A stretch of 58,773 nt of DNA from Paulinella micropora (lineage: Eukaryota > Cercozoa > Imbricatea > Euglyphida), in the NCBI GenBank assembly GCA_009731375.1, contig BJOX01000231.1:132864-191636 (forward strand), read 5' to 3'. The notes beneath the pieces are model-generated. The model was not told the DNA's origin and ran no database searches. It worked only from the letters and a program-made list of their open reading frames with translations. The translations under genes were made by a program, and so were the position numbers. Numbering within the stretch: the first letter of the stretch is position 1; every line of letters begins with the position of its first letter. Below are positions 12,184 through 23,434 of the stretch, in pieces.

Positions 12184-15100
12184 CTAACGACGAATATTTC
12201 TACGTGCCTGTTGCTGTCTACCTCTTCGAGCTATACGATGACGCGGCAGCGGCCGAGGAGCAACTGGAGGAAGACCAAGCTCTTGGGACCACCAGAACCC
12301 TTTATCACCAGCAAGAGTATTCAAAACAGTCTTTGCTTTTGTCTCTGTAGTGAAACGAAAAGCAATTTCGTTTGAATTTGAAAGTTGTTTGATTTTCAGG
12401 AGACCAGGTGTTGTGGTAGCCTCGAAATGATGAAACCAACCGAGATCATCAATACCGTTCACCGGGTGACGGTATTTATCATTTCGGTTGATATTGTCTT
12501 CAAAAAACATAGGCTCAGAATCAGAAAGTTTGTTTCTGATAAGCCAAGCAAGGTCACGTGACGTTTCCCAAATCCAGTCGTTGTGAAAGGCCATGTATGC
12601 CACCATTTGTGCAATTTTTCCTGCGTGTGAATCGCATAGGCTTTTGCCATGATTAGATGGCCAAAAATGCCAGGAAAAATGTTGCAGCCATGGATGTTTA
12701 ATTCTTGTAAGGCTGGCCTCGGCAAGTGCAAACCTTTGCTTGAAATGTTTTCTGCCACCGTCCGACAATTGAATGACTTTGTTCTTGCCCGGCAGTGCAT
12801 GAATTACCTTTTGCAGCATACAGTTTTGCCACTGCCGGTAAAAAAAGAAATCGTTATTGGGTCGTCAGGAAGGGGGAGGGTGTCAATGTATTTTCTCTTG
12901 ATCCCACCCAACCCATCCCCCATTAAAAGTACTGCGATGCAATCGTTAACGTCTGCAGTCTTACCACCCCCCACGCTCATTCGCGAAAAATCAAAAATCA
13001 TCAACACATATGAAAGGTCGTCCTGAACTAACTGTAAATGTTCGTAAAAAACTTTCGTGCCTTCCTTAGCGTTGAAATGGTGTTCGGTTTTTTTTTTATT
13101 TTTTTCAATTTTTTTTCTCTTTTTCTTCTTCTGAAGTGAGCTCTCTCTTACCCTCACTTGTTTGTAATTCAACGAGCCTGTTCGATTTCTGTGCAAATTC
13201 TCGACAATAGTGGCATTTACCCCAGACTTTACTGTGTCGAAACTCCACGTGGAACTGACGGTGCAAACGTGTCCAAATCGGGCGAGAAGGAGGGACCACG
13301 GCTTGCTTCAAATCCTTCCAGGGGTGAATCAAAAATTGTCCAAATTGTCTGGTCCAGAAAGTACGTATGTCGGCCAAAGGCATCTGGCGCTGACCGAGAG
13401 AGCAAACAGGGGTCCTAAATTGCAAAATTGTTTTCGACTTGTGCGAAAAACAGGCTGCAATGTCACGTCATGCTTTTGAAAGTACAGGCAAAAACTTTTA
13501 AAAACCACCTCCAAAAAAAAAAAAAAAAAAACAAGACGTGACATTGTAGCAAAAAATTGGTTGGAGAACCACGGTGTCTGCAACCTTGGGACGAGGCGGG
13601 GGGGGGGTAGGGGGGTGTTACCGAACTCCGTGCAAGCATCTCGGAACATACAGCTGCACCAATTGTCCATCAACCTTGACAAGGGGGGGACATTGACAAC
13701 CACAATCCGCATCCCGACTGAATGGAGCCCTTCTGCGCAAAAATGACCCCCACATCAACTGGAACTCAAATAAACCTGCACGCGCTTCGACATCCTTTTG
13801 GAGTAATTGCAAATTTCTGATCAGGCGGTTGGGCTGGTCGTCAATGGCGGCGCTGATTTCAAAACTCTGCACTCGGGCATTGGGCCTCTCTTTGCCTGTA
13901 AATGCGATGCCCGAAGAAAAACACTTGTGAGCCCTGCTGCTTGCGGATTCTACATGGTACGTTGGTGGGACACAACGCTCACACTTCCAGAGCCCCGCCT
14001 CCCCCGCCTCCCAAGCAACCGCTAGCTGGGGCTGGGTTCGTCGCAACTTGTGCTTTGGCTGGTGCATGTATGGCTCCCCCTTCTTGATTGCAGCCGAAAT
14101 CGCCTGTTCAAGCAAAACAAAGAAACGCATGTGCAGATAACCAAAAAAGAAAAGTTGCACAAAGAAAGAAAGAAATTGAAGAAAGAAATTAAAGAAAGAA
14201 AAGAAAAAATAAAAAGGAAAGCAGGAAGGGAAGAAGGAATGAAGGAAAGCAAAAAGGAAAAAAGAAAGAAAGAAAGAAAGAAAGAAAGAATGAGAGAGAG
14301 AGAGAGAGAAGACCGGTAGAACCTGCTTCCAATAGACGGGGAAGCTGGCGTACTCGTCGTATACTTTACTCTCCGTTTTATACTCAACAAACTGTCTACC
14401 ACTCCGTATGTGACGATCGTGGGATGGATGGAACTTAGATAAATAAAAATCAACTCCGTATGTATCCATTCCAAGTTCTTCACGAGACACAGGATCATAA
14501 TCAACACGTGTATTAGCAAACGAAAAACCAATAAAGGGACGCAAGGCACTTACGTTTGGTACACCAAGCCAAGCACAAGATATATTAGAGAGAACAAAAC
14601 ATTCCTGCACCTCGCCAAGTAAAGAGCAAACATGAGGGGGGACGGTGTGAGGGGCGACAGAAGGTAAAGACTGTGTATCCTCAACTATTCTAGCTACAAC
14701 TGCCAAGCCCCACTTTGCCAGCTCCATCAAAGGTGCTTCTTCGCAGGAGTGCTTAAAAAGCTTTTGTGCCTGTGCCCCCAAGGACTGCAAAACAGAATCA
14801 AGAGCTGAGAGCCTCACGGATGGATTAGAGGGTGGACGAATATCAGACTTTTTTTTTTCTTCCAAAACTACACTGAGACCATCTACCTCATCTACCGAGG
14901 TATCTGAAACAACCAAACATGTATTCCTATTGCTGTGCATCTGAGCAGGCTGGGAAACAGAGGAAGAGGAAGAGGAGGCAAGAGAGGAGGAAGAGGAGCA
15001 AAAAGTGTCCGAGGTAGGTTTTTGTTCTGACAGACCGAGCACCAATCTTGCCTGCATGACAACAAACACACAAGAAATAAGTGCTGCAATCATGTCAAAA

Positions 15101-15202
15101 AAGTTGTCAGCACGCAAAGAAGCAAGCACAGCATACCTTGGCCTCATATCTTGCTTGATCTTGATGCACCTCCCACCAAGGCCGCTTTTTGTTTCCCAGC
15201 AT
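12184..15202 (-). CDS. DDE transposase of the long-TIR element (multi-exon)
   Basis: Proposed exons on the minus strand: 15202-15137 (starts MLGNKKRPWWEVHQ), about 15052-14323, 14103-13961, 13895-13622, 13577 to about 13530, about 13414-13140, then to 12184. All listed introns are GT-AG with clear acceptors. Recognisable parts in order: a Ser-rich linker; VWGKCHYCREF, a CxxC pair; VLMIFDFSRMSV, with the likely first catalytic Asp; VIQLSDGGRKHF, with the second; then NHGKSLCDSHAG, whose C-D-S-H fits the CxxH motif found between the second and third acidic residues in MuDR, hAT and related superfamilies. The third acidic residue is not assigned. A one-base frame change at about 12830, just before MLQKVIHALPGK, is either a missed intron or a mutation. 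It would cut and rejoin the element at its TIRs in the nucleus. The family call is inference from these motifs. Confidence 0.7.
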
Positions 15203-15610
15203 GTCGGCCTGAAGGCAATAAGCATCCACAAAAGCCCACAAACAACACAAACGGAAGAGAAAGTGAAAACACCTCAAGAATGTGTGTAAATAGACATGCA
15301 CAGCAAGTACAAAAGATACAGCAACACAGCAACAAGACTCTGCAAAGTGGACATGTTGTCAGTTTTGGTTATTTTTGCATCAACCGCCAAAAAAAAAACG
15401 GGAAAAACCGGACCGGACGAGAGTTTTGGAAAAACACCACAAAATAAGGGTGACATTGCGGGTGTTGGTTGGAACAAAAAGTCGGTTGACAAAACTTCGA
15501 CGCAACCTTTTGTTTTTGGCGCGGCGGGTTGTGTTGCGTTTGAGACTTAGAAAAACTCGAGAGTCAAGTTGAGAGTAAGCTGCTTGAAATAGTGGGCGAC
15601 ACTGCACAAG
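15203..15610. promoter_or_regulatory. Shared divergent promoter region of the long-TIR element
   Basis: About 400 bp separates the starts of the minus-strand transposase and the plus-strand coiled-coil gene. No TATA box or other element stands out. The role is inferred only from the head-to-head gene arrangement. Confidence 0.4.
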
Positions 15611-17734
15611 ATGCAAGCACTGGACTACTACCAGCAGCAACCCAAGGTTCCACTGCACATCTTGGGTTGTTTGTTTTTGCACTACAATTATTGTTCTTTT
15701 GTTGTGGTAGCTGCTCAACCAGCTCATGTCGCACCAGCTTTGCAAGACTTAGTACTGGAGGAGAGCTATCGCAGTGTAGATCAGAGTAGCCACGCAATCA
15801 ACGCTGCTTTCGCTGCCCGTGACGAGTGTCAAAAATCAGCAGCTATTACTGCTAACGATGAAGTTTTGTTGTTATAGAACTGTAACTTTCCCTGCGACTT
15901 AAAAGTGGTTGTTGAAAAGGGCAGATCGAGGAAGGAGGAGGTCGCTAAGTTGCTAGGCTTGGATCCAGCCTTGATTGAGCTGTCTTGCGGCAGTGCCTCT
16001 GGCTCCTCCACAACTGTCAAGGTCTTGTTTCCCTCCCTGTTTTTTGCTGTTTGCCATGTTCATGTCTGTTGATGCCAAGGTCGAGTTCGTGCATCCCGAA
16101 GACACTAGTTTGTTTCGTCCTGGTAACAAGGGTGGCGAAGGGAACCGTAAGTGGATCTTTTCAGAGGAAGGGGCAGAGCTTGTTGCAGGTACCCTTGATG
16201 GGGACAGAATCATGTCTTTACCTTCTGTGTCGGTAAACGGTGTCGAAATAAAGGCTGGTGAGTGGCTTTACTTTTTACGCGCAACTGCCAAGGCCTCATC
16301 TGTAAATGCGATGATCGAAGATGATAATACTACCGTAGCTCTTGGTCGTCTGTGGAAAGCACTCAAGAGGTTCGTTAAAGCAGCGGACGAAGATAAGATT
16401 GACCGTAATTATTATCGTTTTGTATTTGTCTACCGAAACTCAAGCAACGTTGTAAGAGTCCTCCGTTCCACAGCAGATTGGATCCATGCTCCTGTTCCTC
16501 GCGCGTTTCAAGATGTGTTGAATCGGGATGAGAAAGCGCTGTCTTTTTTTACAGAAAAATCCAAGCCGCTGACCGAGGAAGTGGTCAAGAGTGTGGCAAA
16601 GCTTTTTCAACTCAGTGACCAGCATCTTGTCAGGAAGAATAAGAGCACTAACGGGTTGATTTCGGATGATGACGAATCTGTTCGGTCTGATGCTCATGCT
16701 AACTCTAGTAAGCAGTACTTGCAGGACGCTATGGAAGCAAAAGCCGAGGTCCTGGCTTTGAAAGCCAAACTTGAGGCAGCTCATTCAACCATCAAAAGCC
16801 TTTGCGATGGTGATAAAGAAGCTAAAAAATTTTTCGACGATACGATTAAATTAGTCGATGACGAGCGGAGGGCCAAACTGGCCGCGCAAAGTGAGCTGAA
16901 ACAATGCAAACAAGATTTGGCTGAAGAACAAAAAAAGTGAGCAAAATCAACGCTGCACAACAAAAAATGTCAGCCAACATCCAGAAGCTCACCAACGACT
17001 TGGCTGCACGAGAAAAAGAATTGGTTGTGCAAGAGAAACTGTACACCAACATCCAGAAGCTCACCAACGACTTGGACAAATCCAGAAGGGTAATACTATT
17101 AGCTATTTTTCTCTTCTTGCGTTTTATCACTTCTTTTTTTTTTTTGTTTTTTTTGTTTTAGTGTAACGCACGCAACAAACAGGTCAGCGCTGACTTGCGA
17201 AAGGTTTACACCTTTGTGTGTTTTCCACTTCTATGAAAATCATTATGCTTGTTCAGGAAATCACTGATTACAAGAAGCAGTTAGCTGAATACGTTGAGAA
17301 CGCGTCAAATGACGCCGACCTGGAAACTGTGGAGAACAAGCTTCGCGAAGCCGAGGCAAATGTAAAACAGCTTACCACTGCTCTTCAGAAAGCTGAGTCC
17401 AATGCGGCAAAGTATCTAGAAAAGTACAATGACGCAAAGGTGCAGCTCGTAAGCGTCACCGCGCAGAGGGATATTTTGAAAGAGACGCGCGGTAATTTCG
17501 CAACTTCTGTTATTTTCAATCTGATTTTTGATCTTGTTGTTTGTTTCAGCTTCGAGTAAAAGCTTGCCTCGTTATCGTTCTGAAGCATCAGATTCCCCTG
17601 AACCGCGCCGTGCACATAAACGCGCCAAGCACTCCCACCGTTCACATCACAAATCATCTGGTAGCGAGTCTGATTGTGAGTCAGACTACACTAAAACAAA
17701 GAGCCCTCATTGCTCTAAACATAAATGCAAATAA
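15611..17734 (+). CDS. Coiled-coil accessory protein of the long-TIR element (multi-exon)
   Basis: Exons with consistent phases: 15611-15665, 15711-16021, 16080-17089, 17162-17203, 17257-17491, 17550-17734. Introns are 45, 58, 72, 53 and 58 nt, all GT-AG. The product starts MQALDYYQQQPKVPLHIL. A globular region (VEFVHPEDTSLFRPG, then EIKAGEWLYFLRATAKAS) is followed by long heptad-like coiled coil (AMEAKAEVLALKAKLEAA, NIQKLTNDLAAREKEL, ENKLREAEANVKQL). The tail is rich in His, Ser and Lys (HKRAKHSHRSHHKSSGSE). An in-frame TAG sits at 15875-15877 inside a 15-nt GT-AG stretch, and a run of seven A at about 16930 breaks the frame once. I do not recognise the family. Its position suggests a transposition helper or DNA-binding partner, which is inference. 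Confidence 0.65.
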
Positions 17735-17834
17735 CCATTCACATCACAAATCATCTGATAGCGAGTATGATTGCGAATCAGACTACAGTAAAACTAAGAG
17801 CCCTCATTGCTCTAAACATCGACGCAAATATTAA
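17735..17834 (+). repeat. Tandem duplication of the accessory gene's last exon end
   Basis: A 100-bp direct copy of 17640-17734, beginning ccattcacatcacaaatcat and ending in its own stop (HCSKHRRKY). It differs by several substitutions (KSSDSEYDCES versus KSSGSESDCES). It follows the TAA of the gene and precedes a possible AATAAA at about 17874. If the stop were bypassed the tail would be doubled. Confidence 0.85.
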
Positions 17835-17929
17835 ACTTAAAACTTAGTCTGACAAATATTTTGGTTTTTTCTGAATAAAATGTCACTAACATTAATATGA
17901 TTACACTTTTATTCCGGAACGAAATTTTA

Positions 17930-18738
17930 ATACAAAAACATTATAAATATGCTAAACAAACTAGTATTAATATAATTCCATGCATAATTTAAGTAGTCAG
18001 TGAGTATGTATAACTATTACAAGTGAGTGGCAAATAGTCTGAGTGTCACAGTGACTAGTGTACAACACGGTCACTGACTCTGAAGTCTAAGCTTCCGCAC
18101 CGGTTTTATGCTTCAAAAACATTGTAAATATGCTAAACAAACTAGTATTAATGTAATTTCATGCATAGTTCAAGTTGGCAGTGAGTATGTATAACGAATA
18201 CAAGTGAGTGGCAAGTAGTCTGAGTGTCACAGTGACTAGTGTAAAACACTGTCACTCAACTTGAAGTCTAAGCTTCCGCACGGGTTTTATGCTTCAAAAA
18301 CATTGTAAATATGCTGAACAAACTAGTATTAATATAATTTCAAGCATAGTTCAAGTAGTAGATGAGTATGTATAACGACTATAAGTGAGTGGCTGCCACC
18401 AGTAGCAAACTTGAAAATTTCTAGTCAAATTTAAATTTGAATTTGAAATAATATCATTAGAATTTAATAAATTAAATATAATTACATTGATTTTGATGTA
18501 AAACAACATAAAAATAAAGAAAAACCAAGCTCAGGCAACTCAAAACAACTATCTAGCAAATAAATTACAAACGGTCGAAAAACAACTGTAACTGCTATAA
18601 ATTCAATTTTTTTTAATTTTTTGTTTAAAATAGTTAAAATACATTAAAATCTTCAATTTGGTATTATATTCATTATTTTTTTATATATTAGTTTTTTTTC
18701 TTGTACGGAATCTTGTTGTTTATCCTGTCACTTTCTAG
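17930..18738 (-). repeat. Right terminal inverted repeat
   Basis: Inverted copy of 11306-12115, including the three internal subrepeats. It ends gtcactttctag at 18738, immediately before a 10-N gap. The arms differ by only scattered substitutions, so the insertion is fairly recent or the arms have been homogenised. Confidence 0.9.
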
Positions 18739-18748
18739 NNNNNNNNNN
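18739..18748. other. Assembly gap (10 N)
   Basis: A conventional short gap of unknown size at the exact outer edge of the right TIR. It hides the target-site duplication and leaves continuity of the Penelope-like element across this point unproved. Confidence 0.95.
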
Positions 18749-19023
18749 CTGTTGAATCATCATAGTCAACCGAAAGACTTTCCATACTATTTTTCCTTGC
18801 GTAGTAGTAGCCAAAGTCTTGATTTTAATACAAAGGAAATTTGTTTTTTTCAGCAGGATGTTTACCAAAGATTTCCTAGAGGAGCAAAGGCTTGGAACAA
18901 AAAACAAAAAGAAGGTATCGATTCCGCAACATCGGTTGCATCCTCTCCCTCAGCTGCTTCAAAAGCTCGCACAGCGGCTAACAAACAAACTAGATAGGGA
19001 ATGAGGGGAGACTTGACACGGTG
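18749..19023. other. Element interior with open frames on both strands
   Basis: On the plus strand an open frame ends at about 18995 with NKKQKEGIDSATSVASS, preceded by an acceptor-like tttttttcag. On the minus strand a frame reading RVKSPLIPYLVCLLAAVRAF is open across part of it, and a possible start MESLSVDYDDST faces the GIY-YIG ORF across the long-TIR insertion. I cannot decide between them. The minus reading fits the orientation of the enclosing element. Confidence 0.3.
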
Positions 19024-20152
19024 CTATAATCGTTTATTTGCACTGTGCAGGCAAATTCGAGGATTATACCAACTCATCGCCAAACCCTCCGATAAAGACC
19101 TTAACACCAACGCAGAAACTAGTAAAGCAAATGTGCGGAGTAGCACCACGTTTTCTTTCCTTCCCAGATTTGTTTGGAGTTGTAGGCACTGTATTAGTTT
19201 CTTCTGCCTCGTCTTCTTCTTTTGCCGACTCGGAGGAGGCATCAGCAGTGTCAGACTCTGCTTGCTTGGCTGAAGTTGTTCGGATATTGGCGCAGTCAGT
19301 GTGTCTTTGGTTGACTCTTTCTCTTCAAGAAGCAAGATACACTGTTGGAGTTCATCGAACTTAGCGATCGCTTTTTCGATGAACTTTGTGCCCAAGACTG
19401 CAGGCTCTTCTTCCGCTTGGGCAGCCACAGGCACTTTTCTTTAATCGGGTAGAACCATGTTGAAGGCCTCCAAAAAACATTTTGTTTTCTCAAAAATCGT
19501 ACGAAAGGCTTGATGAATTTGCTCACTTGCCTCTTCTGTGTTAAGCTCAAGCTTTGCAAACACTGACTCCGTGTCCCCATCTTGTCTTCCATAGGGATTC
19601 GGGAACTCTTGGGTAGAGATAAGCTCGTCTATGTAATCGAGAGCAAGGGACGAGACTCCCTGAATGGGAAAGGTCGAGCCCGCCTCCTCAAGGAAATCCT
19701 GGCTTGTTAGTACCTTCCCCGTTTTGACTGCCTCGTTAGTCTTCTCGACGAACATGATGAAGAGAAAACACATTGGCACAGACACATATTTGAGTTTACC
19801 AAATAGATTGGCAAGATTGAAGCCTTTTGGCAGCTTCTCTAACTTTTTCGCCAGTGGTCGGTCCACGCAGCTTAAAGCGTAAAGCAGACGATCCACACTA
19901 CCGCCAGCGAGGGAAAACAATCCGTCCGAGGCTTTGAGACGGTTGATCCATTTTTGAGGTATCAACTTCGCCCCCTTCACAATCGTGGTGTTGGAGTGTA
20001 CTTTGTAGAAAAGGGTGGTTGTAACGTTGAAGTCGTCTAGCTCTCCTTGGAAGTTCGGGTACATCGCAGTCGATTTTTTGACTCTGCGGTTGATGTTGCC
20101 ACCCATTTTGGAGCTTTTGTGTTGAGACTTCTTGGGCGAGGGAGCTTGTGTT
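19024..20152 (-). pseudogene. ORF1-like protein of the Penelope-like element
   Basis: An open frame (20106-19441) encodes about 220 residues starting MGGNINRRVKKSTAMYP. The codons upstream, PKKSQHKSSK, are also open and basic. The middle is mixed helical (VDRLLYALSCVDRPLAKKLE, SSLALDYIDELISTQ). After the stop at 19441 the next frame continues with AIAKFDELQQCILLLEEKE (coiled-coil-like), then a further frame with acidic ESAKEEDEAEETNT and basic SGKERKRGA, ending near 19060. So one stop and one shift separate what looks like a single gene. The piggyBac copy inserted at its 5' side (TTAA at 20152). Not recognised by homology. A basic and coiled-coil ORF1 would suit an RNA-binding role, which is inference. 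Confidence 0.5.
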
Positions 20153-20422
20153 TAAGTGCATGGGGATGCCATATGGCAACAAAAATTGCCATATGGCAAC
20201 CGCGTTTCAGTAGCCAGTTTTCAAAAAATTTTATCGCTTGAACCGGAGCTGTTTTTATTGAATAAAGTCAAAAACCTTGAAGCAAAAGTGTACGGGAAGC
20301 GAGTGTGAAAATTTCAGGAAAAATCTTTGAGTTGAAGTTATTATTTTTTTTATAGACGGGTGCCCTCATACTGCACTTTTTCCACGTGAACGTGCCACAA
20401 AATGATTTTTTAGCAGAAACAC

Positions 20423-22960
20423 ATGGAGGTGGGTGACCCCCTATCAGTGGCTGTAGAGAAGCTGGGAAAGGCTTGGGCACGCCAAAAATTTGGCGATCCT
20501 CTCTACAAGGATTTGGGTGTTTTGAAGGAAAAAGAAACCAAGCACAAAAAAGCACTTGTTACCCTCCACTTTGACAAGCAGGAATATTTCTTCTTTTCCA
20601 AGCTTTTGCGACCCCAGCCCGACCATGCCGGGACAGACCTGCATTTCGTCAATGCTGCGGGAGAAGAGGTCAAAGGTGAGGTTTCAGATGAGGAGGAGGA
20701 GGAACCCCCAAACCCTCAACCCGAAGTGAAAGATGCTGTTTCCCAGGAAGACGAAGACAGTGCTGAGGAAGAGGGAGGTGAAGAAGAAAACCTTCCCTCG
20801 TACAATCCGTGTCCATATTCACAAGAAGAAGTAGATGAGGAGAAGGCCAAACTATTGGCAAATGATATGAAGTGGAACGTGGGTCCACATGTGGTGGATT
20901 GGGGAGCTGGTCGCCCTGTACGTAAGGCCAAGACCACCTTGGCACACGATGCGGGACCTGCATGTAAGCTCTTTCACCCTTCTCCCCTCTGCGCTCTCAC
21001 TTCAAAAAAAAAAAATCCAGTCAACCTCACATTCACCATGACTTTTTGAATGGTTTTCTTTTTGTTCTTTTTTTTGTGAATTTGTTGTCGTTTCAGGGAA
21101 TTATAGTTACAAAGTCACACTTGTCTGCTTTTGCTAACTTGTTTTCTCTCTTTTTCGTATGTCCCATTACAATACAATTTCAGGTTTTTTTTGCACCCCC
21201 CTGTCAATTTTTTTTTCCTCATAGGCACTTTCTTCACTTCTTGCCGCATGAAGCAGTTCATACCATCGTTCGCCTGACTAACGAGGAGCTGGAGAAGGAG
21301 CGAGAACCCCGTCTGCGGCAGGCCCTCACCTTTCAGGAGTTTTTAGTCTTCATTGGGCTCCTTATCAAAATCTCTCTGGCGGACCGAGGTCGTAGGCGTG
21401 CACACTGGGCCCCCACCCGGGGGATGGATTTGGTAACATAATGGGGTGCAATCGGTTTGATGCTATCTTGAAAAATTTGAGGCTAGGCCCCCCTGCAAAT
21501 GAAGAGGACCCTTTTTTGCCAGTTCGTTCATTCATGCAGGCTGGATGCCACAGCACGTAAAGCCATAGTCCCGGGCAACATTCTCGTGGTAGATGAGAGT
21601 ATGGGTCAATTTACGGGGGTGGGTATGCCAGGCCAAATGGTTGTCCCCCGCAAGCCTATTCCTGTTGGCAGAGAATATCATACCGTGTGTGATGTTGAAA
21701 CAGGCATATGCATAGGCATGGAATGTGTGGAGGGTAGGGATAGGGATAGGCTAAAAGAATTAGTAGATGAGTTTGGGGTCACTACTGCTACTACTTTGCG
21801 CCTATCAAAACCATGGTGGGGGTCGAATTGTTGTTGGTGATTCGTGGTTTGCTTCTGTAAAGACAGCTACTGAAGTGAAGAAGAGGGGGTTAGATTTTGT
21901 AGGCCAGGTGAAGACTGCGCATTCAGGGTTTCCCAAAATGCTTTTGTGGAGTCAGAGGGGTCCTAAGAAAGGTGATTTAGCTTCAGCCACATGCATGCAT
22001 GAGGGGGTGGAGCTGCTTGCAATCAATCAAAACGATCACAACCAGCAGCAAATTATCCAACTTGCTCCACAACTTTGCCTGGCAAACCCAGAGAGGCCCG
22101 TTTTAGTGTCAATGATCCTCGGGTTCCGCGCTGTGAGGCTGTGGCCCTTTATTATTCAGCTTTTAATGCAGTTGATGTATTCAATGCCGTGCGCCACGGG
22201 TCCTCTTCCCTCAATCTCACCCTTGTAATGCAGGATTGGAAGAGGGCAGATTTCATGATTTTGCTTGATTTCATTATCACGAATGCCTACACACATTTTA
22301 TTTTTTTTAGTCAGTCTGTTTTGTCCAAGTATGTAGCCTCAAAAGGAACTACCAGGCCTGGGTATTTCAAACTTTTGCTTGCAGACTCCCTCATTTTGCA
22401 TGGTTATGAGGGTAATTCTATCCCTGCCCTCGCACAGCCTGCCCCCAGCCAGCCTAACATGCAGGATAGCTTTGCCCCATGCATGCAACTCCTCNNNNNN
22501 NNNNNNNNNNNNNNNNNNNNNNNNNNNNNNNNNNNNNNNNNNNNNNNNNNNNNNNNNNNNNNNNNNNNNNNNNNNNNNNNNNNNNNNNNNNNNNNNNNNN
22601 NNNNNNNNNNNNNNNNNNNNNNNNNNNNNNNNNNNNNNNNNNNNNNNNNNNNNNNNNNNNNNNNNNNNNNNNNNNNNNNNNNNNNNNNNNNNNNNNNNNN
22701 NNNNNNNNNNNNNNNNNNNNNNNNNNNNNNNNNNNNNNNNNNNNNNNNNNNNNNNNNNNNNNNNNNNNNNNNNNNNNNNNNNNNNNNNNNNNNNNNNNNN
22801 NNNNNNNNNNNNNNNNNNNNNNNNNNNNNNNNNNNNNNNNNNNNNNNNNNNNNNNNNNNNNNNNNNNNNNNNNNNNNNNNNCGAACATGTCACTCCGGCG
22901 TGACACAAACAGCACCGTGACGGAATCCCTCAAAAAATGTAAAACGCCGTCGTATGAATC
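20423..22960 (+). pseudogene. piggyBac transposase, multiply frameshifted
   Basis: The N-terminal part (20423 to about 20963) begins MEVGDPLSVAVEKLGKAW and carries an acidic stretch. A donor-like gtaagc at 20964 suggests an intron up to the acceptor ctcatag near 21223. The DDE_Tnp_1_7 core follows in pieces: HFLHFLPHEAVHTIVRLTNE with LTFQEFLVFIGLLIKIS; CNRFDAILKNLRLGPP; PGNILVVDESMGQFTG (first Asp); GGGRIVVGDSWFASVKTA (second Asp); VALYYSAFNAVDVFNAVRHG (third Asp). Frame breaks fall near 21434, 21535, 21800 and 22060. The C-terminal end lies past the gap (about 22882-22960). It would perform cut-and-paste at TTAA sites. This copy cannot encode an intact enzyme, although its three catalytic Asp positions are conserved. 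Confidence 0.85.
22495..22881. other. Assembly gap
   Basis: A 387-N run inside the piggyBac copy, covering the end of the catalytic domain and most of the C-terminal region. Confidence 0.95.
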
Positions 22961-23240
22961 AATCTGACTCTTAATGACCTTGTGGTTGTCAGGTGGTAAC
23001 TCAGCTGAAAATCATCTTCAAAGGGCCGGGGGGCGGCAGACAATGGACTCTGATGGACCGTGATTGGGCACTAAAAACTTTTGTAATAAATTTTATTTTA
23101 TTTTAATACTTGAAAATGAAAGAAATAGCTGTATTCATGATGAATAAATTTCACGATTTTATTATTTTTTTCTTCTTCTGAAGTATTTGAAATCCGCCGG
23201 GTTGCCCACATGGCAACCATGCACACTGGCATGCACTTAA

Positions 23241-23434
23241 ACACTTGTATGCCAGTCAGGAGTGCAGCCATCTTGGAAGAGCCACCTTCAGTGGCGTCCC
23301 CTTGCGTCTTTTGCTGTTGTGCTTTGCGTTGGACACGCGGGATGACAGGTTTAGCTGTAGCAGTTGCTGAACTTCGGACATAGAGCTCACGCAGAGCTGT
23401 AACACGATAAGGACCGATAGACAGCAGAATGCGA
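23241..23434 (-). pseudogene. 5' part of the ORF1-like gene beyond the piggyBac
   Basis: The minus-strand frame is open from about 23430 to the TTAA: RILLSIGPYRVTALRELYV, then PVIPRVQRKAQQQKTQGD and SKMAALLTGIQVFN. It continues across the reconstructed empty site into 20152 for about 50 codons before a one-base shift is needed to reach the MGGNINRR frame. Basic and Gln-rich. No start codon is fixed; a stop lies at the boundary with the direct repeat. Confidence 0.45.

Larger units (their letters stand above)
11306..18738. mobile_element. Two-gene DNA transposon with long terminal inverted repeats
   Basis: A 7.43-kb element whose ends are exact inverted copies beginning ctagaaagtgacaggataaa. 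The TIRs (11306 to about 12115 and about 17930 to 18738) are about 810 bp and each contains three subrepeats of about 178 bp. Between them, two divergent intron-bearing genes start from a shared 400-bp region near 15.2-15.6 kb: a DDE transposase on the minus strand and a coiled-coil protein on the plus strand. It is inserted in the Penelope-like element. The target duplication cannot be read because a 10-N gap (18739-18748) abuts the right end. Long, internally repeated TIRs and a CxxH motif point toward the MuDR/Foldback side of DDE transposons, but the superfamily is not proven. Confidence 0.85.
20152..23240 (+). mobile_element. piggyBac-type transposon with TTAA target duplication
   Basis: Flanked by TTAA at 20152-20155 and 23237-23240, the fixed target of piggyBac elements. 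Just inside, the ends are inverted: GTGCATG on the left and CATGCAC on the right. Subterminal motifs of the tgccatatggcaac type occur twice on the left and as tgcccacatggcaacc on the right. The transposase remnant runs left to right. Excising 3.09 kb restores an uninterrupted minus-strand ORF1 region of the host element, confirming later insertion. An N gap (22495-22881) hides part of the 3' half. Confidence 0.9.

Noticed and set aside
18701-18997. Plus-strand gene ending NKQTR as a separate host gene
   Set aside because: It begins in the TIR and a gap, is antisense to the enclosing element, and has no upstream exon. Noted only as an open frame.
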